Below, piece after piece: positions 60,101 through 64,000 of a stretch of 64,000 nucleotides of DNA. The notes beneath the pieces are model-generated. The model saw only the letters and a program-made list of their open reading frames with translations, was not told the origin of the DNA and did no database searches. The position numbers and the translations under genes were made by a program. Positions within the stretch are counted from its first letter, which is position 1. Each line of letters opens with the position of its first letter. This DNA is from Stercorarius parasiticus (lineage: Eukaryota > Chordata > Aves > Charadriiformes > Stercorariidae): assembly GCA_013396915.1 (NCBI GenBank), contig VWZL01002204.1, forward strand, positions 1-64,000. Direction: 5' to 3'.

Positions 60101-62619
60101 TCCATTTTCCCCTGCATTTCTCCATGGTAGGTTTGTAGCAGAGCCTCTGTGTGGTCCCAGAGGGCTCCCAGTGCTGCTGGGCTGGTGTAGAAGCTCCTAC
60201 CTGCAGCTGAGCATGGGGCACTTCCTGTCGCTCCTACGCACTCTCCCCTCTTTCTAGCTCTCCAGCTTTTTCACTGGGGCCTGCCCAGGTCTGGTGCCCT
60301 TCCAGTCCATCTGCACCACCAAGCATCAACAAGCATGGTGAGCTGCTGTCTCCTGGGTGCATGTCCTCAGCAGCTGTGGGTGAGGTGTGAAGATGGGGAA
60401 AACCTGGCAGCTGCCAGAAGTCATGCTACTTCCACTGTGTTTTCAGATGAACTCAATGGTGCTTAGCAATAAATAAAATTGATGCCAGGTTTCAGCAAGC
60501 TGCTCCCTGTCTGAGCTGGGCTGTGCTTGTTCCTGCTGAATCATAAGGCTGGTGCCACAGGGATAGAGGCAGAACAGCACACAGAGAGATGAAACTGGTG
60601 AAAAAGGAGCAAAATATAGTTGCAAAGAGGGGCTGGTTGTGGTTTGGGCCTCCTTAATGGTGCCATGGCCTACTTTGTGTTTTGCTGTGATTAATTCATC
60701 CTCATGCTTGGCGCTGTCTGTGGCTCCTGAGACATTTGGGGGTCTCTTGGGACTGTTGCTGTGACCTCCTGTCCCACAGGGGTCTCAATCTGTGTGTCCC
60801 TTAGGTATTCTCAGACTGTGGCTCTGCAGGTGTCCTGTGCCCCTGGAAGGATATAATAAATGAGTGGGCAATGTCCACCTGGCTGAGGTGGCAGGACCCA
60901 GTGCACTTCCATTTGGTTTCTGCTAAGAGCCATGTCCTCCCTTTCTAGACACCATAACATGGAAAGGATGTGGACTGTGGCAGGGAGACGTGTCTTTGAG
61001 CCTATGTGAGCTCAACAGGCTACTTCTGGGCATGCTGCAACTTGGTCAGCTTTTGAACACAGACTCAAGCACCTCTGCCAGGAGGATGTACACATGTGCT
61101 TCACTTTTGAACTGGAGAACAGTGTAGACATCTCAAAGCTGCCATGCAGAGGTGAACACTGCTGCATAACCCCATGCAAATGCCATACCAGTATAAAACA
61201 TCTTAAACACGTTGGGCAGTCAGTCTCCATGCTGGTCTGCACTCAATTTCTCTCTAAATACACTACCAAGGGAGAAGAGGTGAAGCTGGTGGTGAGCAGA
61301 TTACCTAAAATTTAAATGCACGGAGAGCCAAAACCTTGCCTTTTTCCTGAAGATGGTAAGTTGGATACTGCATCGGAGACACCAGAGGTACCGAATACCT
61401 TCTCCGGTGTCTCTATTAGGAATAGGAGCCAAATTTATCTTCTGCTCTTTCTCACTCTCTCTTATGCAAGACATGCACCCCCAGTTACCATTGCTTTTAA
61501 AGACTTAGGATCACTCTCTCCAGGTGGTACATAATTTTTTTTTAACAAAGTGACAGTATAAATACTTCTGCAAAGTTGAACTGGAATTTCATGCAAGTTT
61601 AGCCATGTGCCTTGAGATCCAGCCTCCCCATGCCATAGGGGACTGATCCATAGCATGCAGCACTGGCTTGCTTCAAACCCTGGAGTTGAGAAAGAACTTG
61701 TAAGGGGGACAGTAAAACACCTGTATTTTGCCTGTAGGAATCCTTGTTGCTGGCATTTTGGAAGAAGAGATCTCTGCTGGGAAGGGATGAACCAGAGGTG
61801 CATTGGGGTAAAGGGACAGTCAGGACCAGCCAGCTATGACACTCCTTGCAGCCTCCCAGGTGTGTGACTGGCTCCCAAAGTCCCTAAATATGAGTTGCTT
61901 CCCGCCTCCCCACACATCCAGACCCCAAAACCTTCAGGTCTGCAGAAGACTGAGCTAGAGTTAACCACCAAGCATGCACAAAATGGTCCTGTTTTCTCAA
62001 CAGGAATGTCCATTGGTTCCTGGCTGGGATCTAACCACCAAAGCTGCTGCTGTGCTGTTCGATCAGCAGGACAGCTGCTATTGATTTTTATTTCATGCCC
62101 AATGATAGAGATGGTGCAGGTGGGAAACTCTGAAAGGAGACATAAATAATAAACTAAGAAAAGCTGTAGTGGTGGAGTGAACGAAAAGCAGTCTGGCATT
62201 TACTGGAAGGCAGAGTTTAACGGGTCATTTTTCAACACAAAGACAGTTTTGCTACAGAAAATGTCGGGCCTGCTTTTGCTGTTAGTTATGCAAGTGGAAT
62301 TTGGAAGCAGTACTGGGCCAGTGGAGAAAGTGGGGTCAGAGTCAGCCCTGCTGCTTTTTTTGTGCCTTTTCTCATGCTACAGCAACAGTGCATGTCAGGC
62401 AGGAATGGTTCGCTGTCGCTGCCAAATACCCTGGTTAACAATGGCTCTGCTGATCAATTAGCAACAACAATCAACAGCAATTAGGTTTGTTAAAATCAAG
62501 ATTTTTTCTTTTGGGGAATGAAGTAAATTCTTGTTCACTGTTCAGGTAGATTTACTGAGTGCTGGATGGTTTGAAAGGGAGGGAGGCCCAAGTGAGGGTT
62601 TGTTTAACACAGCATGAGT
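51131..62619. other. Intergenic-like sequence, no gene recognised
   Basis: No supported gene. Acceptor-like pyrimidine tract TTTCTTCTTTTCTCTACAG at about 51160-51178. AT-rich, CpG-poor block at 53760-54240 noted in the findings. A 150-codon plus frame at 57681-58133 and a 140-codon minus frame at 56206-56628 have no recognisable domains and lie within or near the chance range. Confidence 0.5.
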
Positions 62620-63420
62620 TCATAACATAAGGCAAAAGGCTTGCCAACTGTCCTGAACCAAAATTATATGCTCCTTCTCTCCTGTCCAGCACCTTTTATT
62701 TGGGAGATACTGCACAATGCTGTGCAAGAACAAGGTCATGTGCCAGGGGATGAGTGAGAAAAAGGGGCATGTCATTTCTGAGACAAGTGAATCCAGCATG
62801 TCCCTCTGTGCATGGTCTGGGTCTTGTTGCTGGTGTTCACCAGAGCTGCAGGTCCTGTCCTGGACCCCACCAGAAGAGCCACAAGCTGTAGGTGAGACCT
62901 TTGGTTTCCTCAAGAGGATCCACTTGGGATCAACACAGAGTTCCCCACATCTGCTCACAGCTACACCATGCTGGGAACAACTAACCCACAGTTTCCACAG
63001 TTTTCCATTGACAACCTTCACTTTGGTGGAGAACAAAAAAGGAAGAGTTATGTCTAGAGCTAAGCAGGCTGTGGACAGAGTGAGGAAAGGACCTGAAAGG
63101 TACCTGAGGAGAGTGGTAGAAAACCCGGAGTGAGCAGGAGGGAGAACTGGAACTGGGAAACCTGAAGCCTCTGCGTGCTGGTGCAGTGGACTTTGGACCA
63201 GGTCATGTTTGCACATCAGACAGGGTTCAGGTTCACCACTGTGAAGATCCACCTGCACAGATGATGACGCTCCGAGAGAGGCTGCCCAGACCACCTGCCC
63301 TCGCAAAGCTGCCTGCAGCTTCATAAATCTCCTGTCCCTCCCAGTTCGCTTTCCTGGCAAGGAGCATTTATCAGTCAGTTTGCCCATGGTGCAGATGTCT
63401 GTCTGGAACCATAATGACAT
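62620..63420 (-). CDS. Unrecognised 266-codon open reading frame (doubtful)
   Basis: This is the longest start-to-stop frame in the window, from ATG at 63420 to the stop at 62620, on one uninterrupted segment. I recognise no domain. There is no obvious signal peptide. A stretch near residues 104-135 is hydrophobic (LLRYLSGPFLTLSTACLALD...). Cysteines are scattered without metal-binding spacing. The plus strand is also open for 138 codons (62717-63133), so low stop density may be local composition. No promoter, splice or poly(A) context was found. It could be a decayed exon, an unknown retroelement piece or chance. Confidence 0.15.
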   Translation of the reverse strand: MSLWFQTDICTMGKLTDKCSLPGKRTGRDRRFMKLQAALRGQVVWAASLGASSSVQVDLHSGEPEPCLMCKHDLVQSPLHQHAEASGFPVPVLPPAHSGFSTTLLRYLSGPFLTLSTACLALDITLPFLFSTKVKVVNGKLWKLWVSCSQHGVAVSRCGELCVDPKWILLRKPKVSPTACGSSGGVQDRTCSSGEHQQQDPDHAQRDMLDSLVSEMTCPFFSLIPWHMTLFLHSIVQYLPNKRCWTGEKEHIILVQDSWQAFCLML

Positions 63421-64000
63421 TTACCAAAGGGGACTAGAAATTGTCACTAGGGGACTGCAAATAATGAAGCGAATGCCTTTTATTGACACATGTGGAAGCT
63501 TTTTAATTTGGGATGTTGGCTGTCAGAAAATAGAGGTCTTTTGCGGCAGTTTTCCCAGTGAAGCAATATTGTGCTTAATTTCAAGTTTTGTGCTTGCAGT
63601 TAAATGTGAGCTATTCTCAGCTTTTAGGTTTGGAGTTTCTTCATAGCAATAACATATCAATTCAACATGCGACAAGGGTTTGATTTGTTTCTGCTTGCAA
63701 ACTATGATGATTTCTGTCAAGGATTTCTTGCTAAGAAAGAACAGGAGCATTTTCATTTTTTCCCCTTCCAAATGCAGCTGTAAGCCAAGCACTTGAGCCT
63801 GGACCCTTGGGTACCTGTCAGCCCCCAACTTCTGATTTAGGCATTCTGCTTCCCATGTAGGATATGAAACTTTGTCTTCTTGGGATTTTTTATGTTCTTA
63901 AAAGGAGCCATGCTCTTTGCCACCTTGTGCAGTCAGCCGAGAAAACCAAGATCCCTCAGAGAGGGTGATACCTAAAAGCTGAGCATCACAGGTTTGAAGA
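63421..64000. other. No gene recognised
   Basis: Short frames only. Nothing recognisable up to the right edge. Confidence 0.5.

Noticed and set aside
1..64000. CRISPR arrays, bacterial operons, tRNA and rRNA genes
   Set aside because: No regularly spaced direct repeats, no compact gene packing and no cloverleaf with intact A and B boxes were found by eye. The content is vertebrate.

Overview
The window looks like part of a bird chromosome from a draft short-read assembly. The evidence is several CR1 LINE copies, three of them young and ending in the CR1 tail of ATTCTATG/ATTCTGTG octamers. There are also three LTRs of one avian endogenous-retrovirus family, recognised by shared termini (start TGTCCTGG, end TGTCGTGG read from the other strand). 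Base composition is mixed, intervals are long and non-coding, and there is no operon-like gene packing. I cannot name the species from sequence alone.

Layout. 1-2411 holds the 5' part of a decayed endogenous retrovirus on the minus strand: LTR, leader, broken gag and the start of a broken protease; the rest lies beyond the left edge. 4163-6370 holds two CR1 copies head to head. 9357-10640 contains an old, diverged direct duplication or unnamed repeat. A small minisatellite lies at 14739-14830 and an old CR1 3' fragment at 15721-15935. An LTR interrupted by an assembly gap lies at 19676-19833. An old minus-strand CR1 fragment lies near 23400-23620. A third young CR1, with about 305 bases collapsed into one N, lies at 25427-26170. 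A MIR-like fragment is at 31321-31425 and a solo LTR with visible CCAAT, TATA and poly(A) signals is at 33616 to about 33995. Old CR1 pieces lie at 43360-43830 and 44630-44790. Several short copies of an old amniote repeat with a CCATTGAAGTCAATGG-like core are scattered through the window.

I found no host protein-coding gene that I can support. Reading frames outside the repeats are short, with one exception: a 266-codon minus-strand frame at 62620-63420 that I do not recognise. The window is best read as intergenic or large-intron DNA whose recognisable content is retroelements. Nothing suggests genes acting as a pathway.

The most informative signals are these. A 361-base stretch is identical between two inverted CR1 copies 21 kb apart, while their flanks differ by 5-6%, which suggests gene conversion or an assembly artefact. 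All three single Ns fall inside repeats and at least one stands for several hundred missing bases. The multi-N gap sits inside an LTR and could hide a whole provirus.
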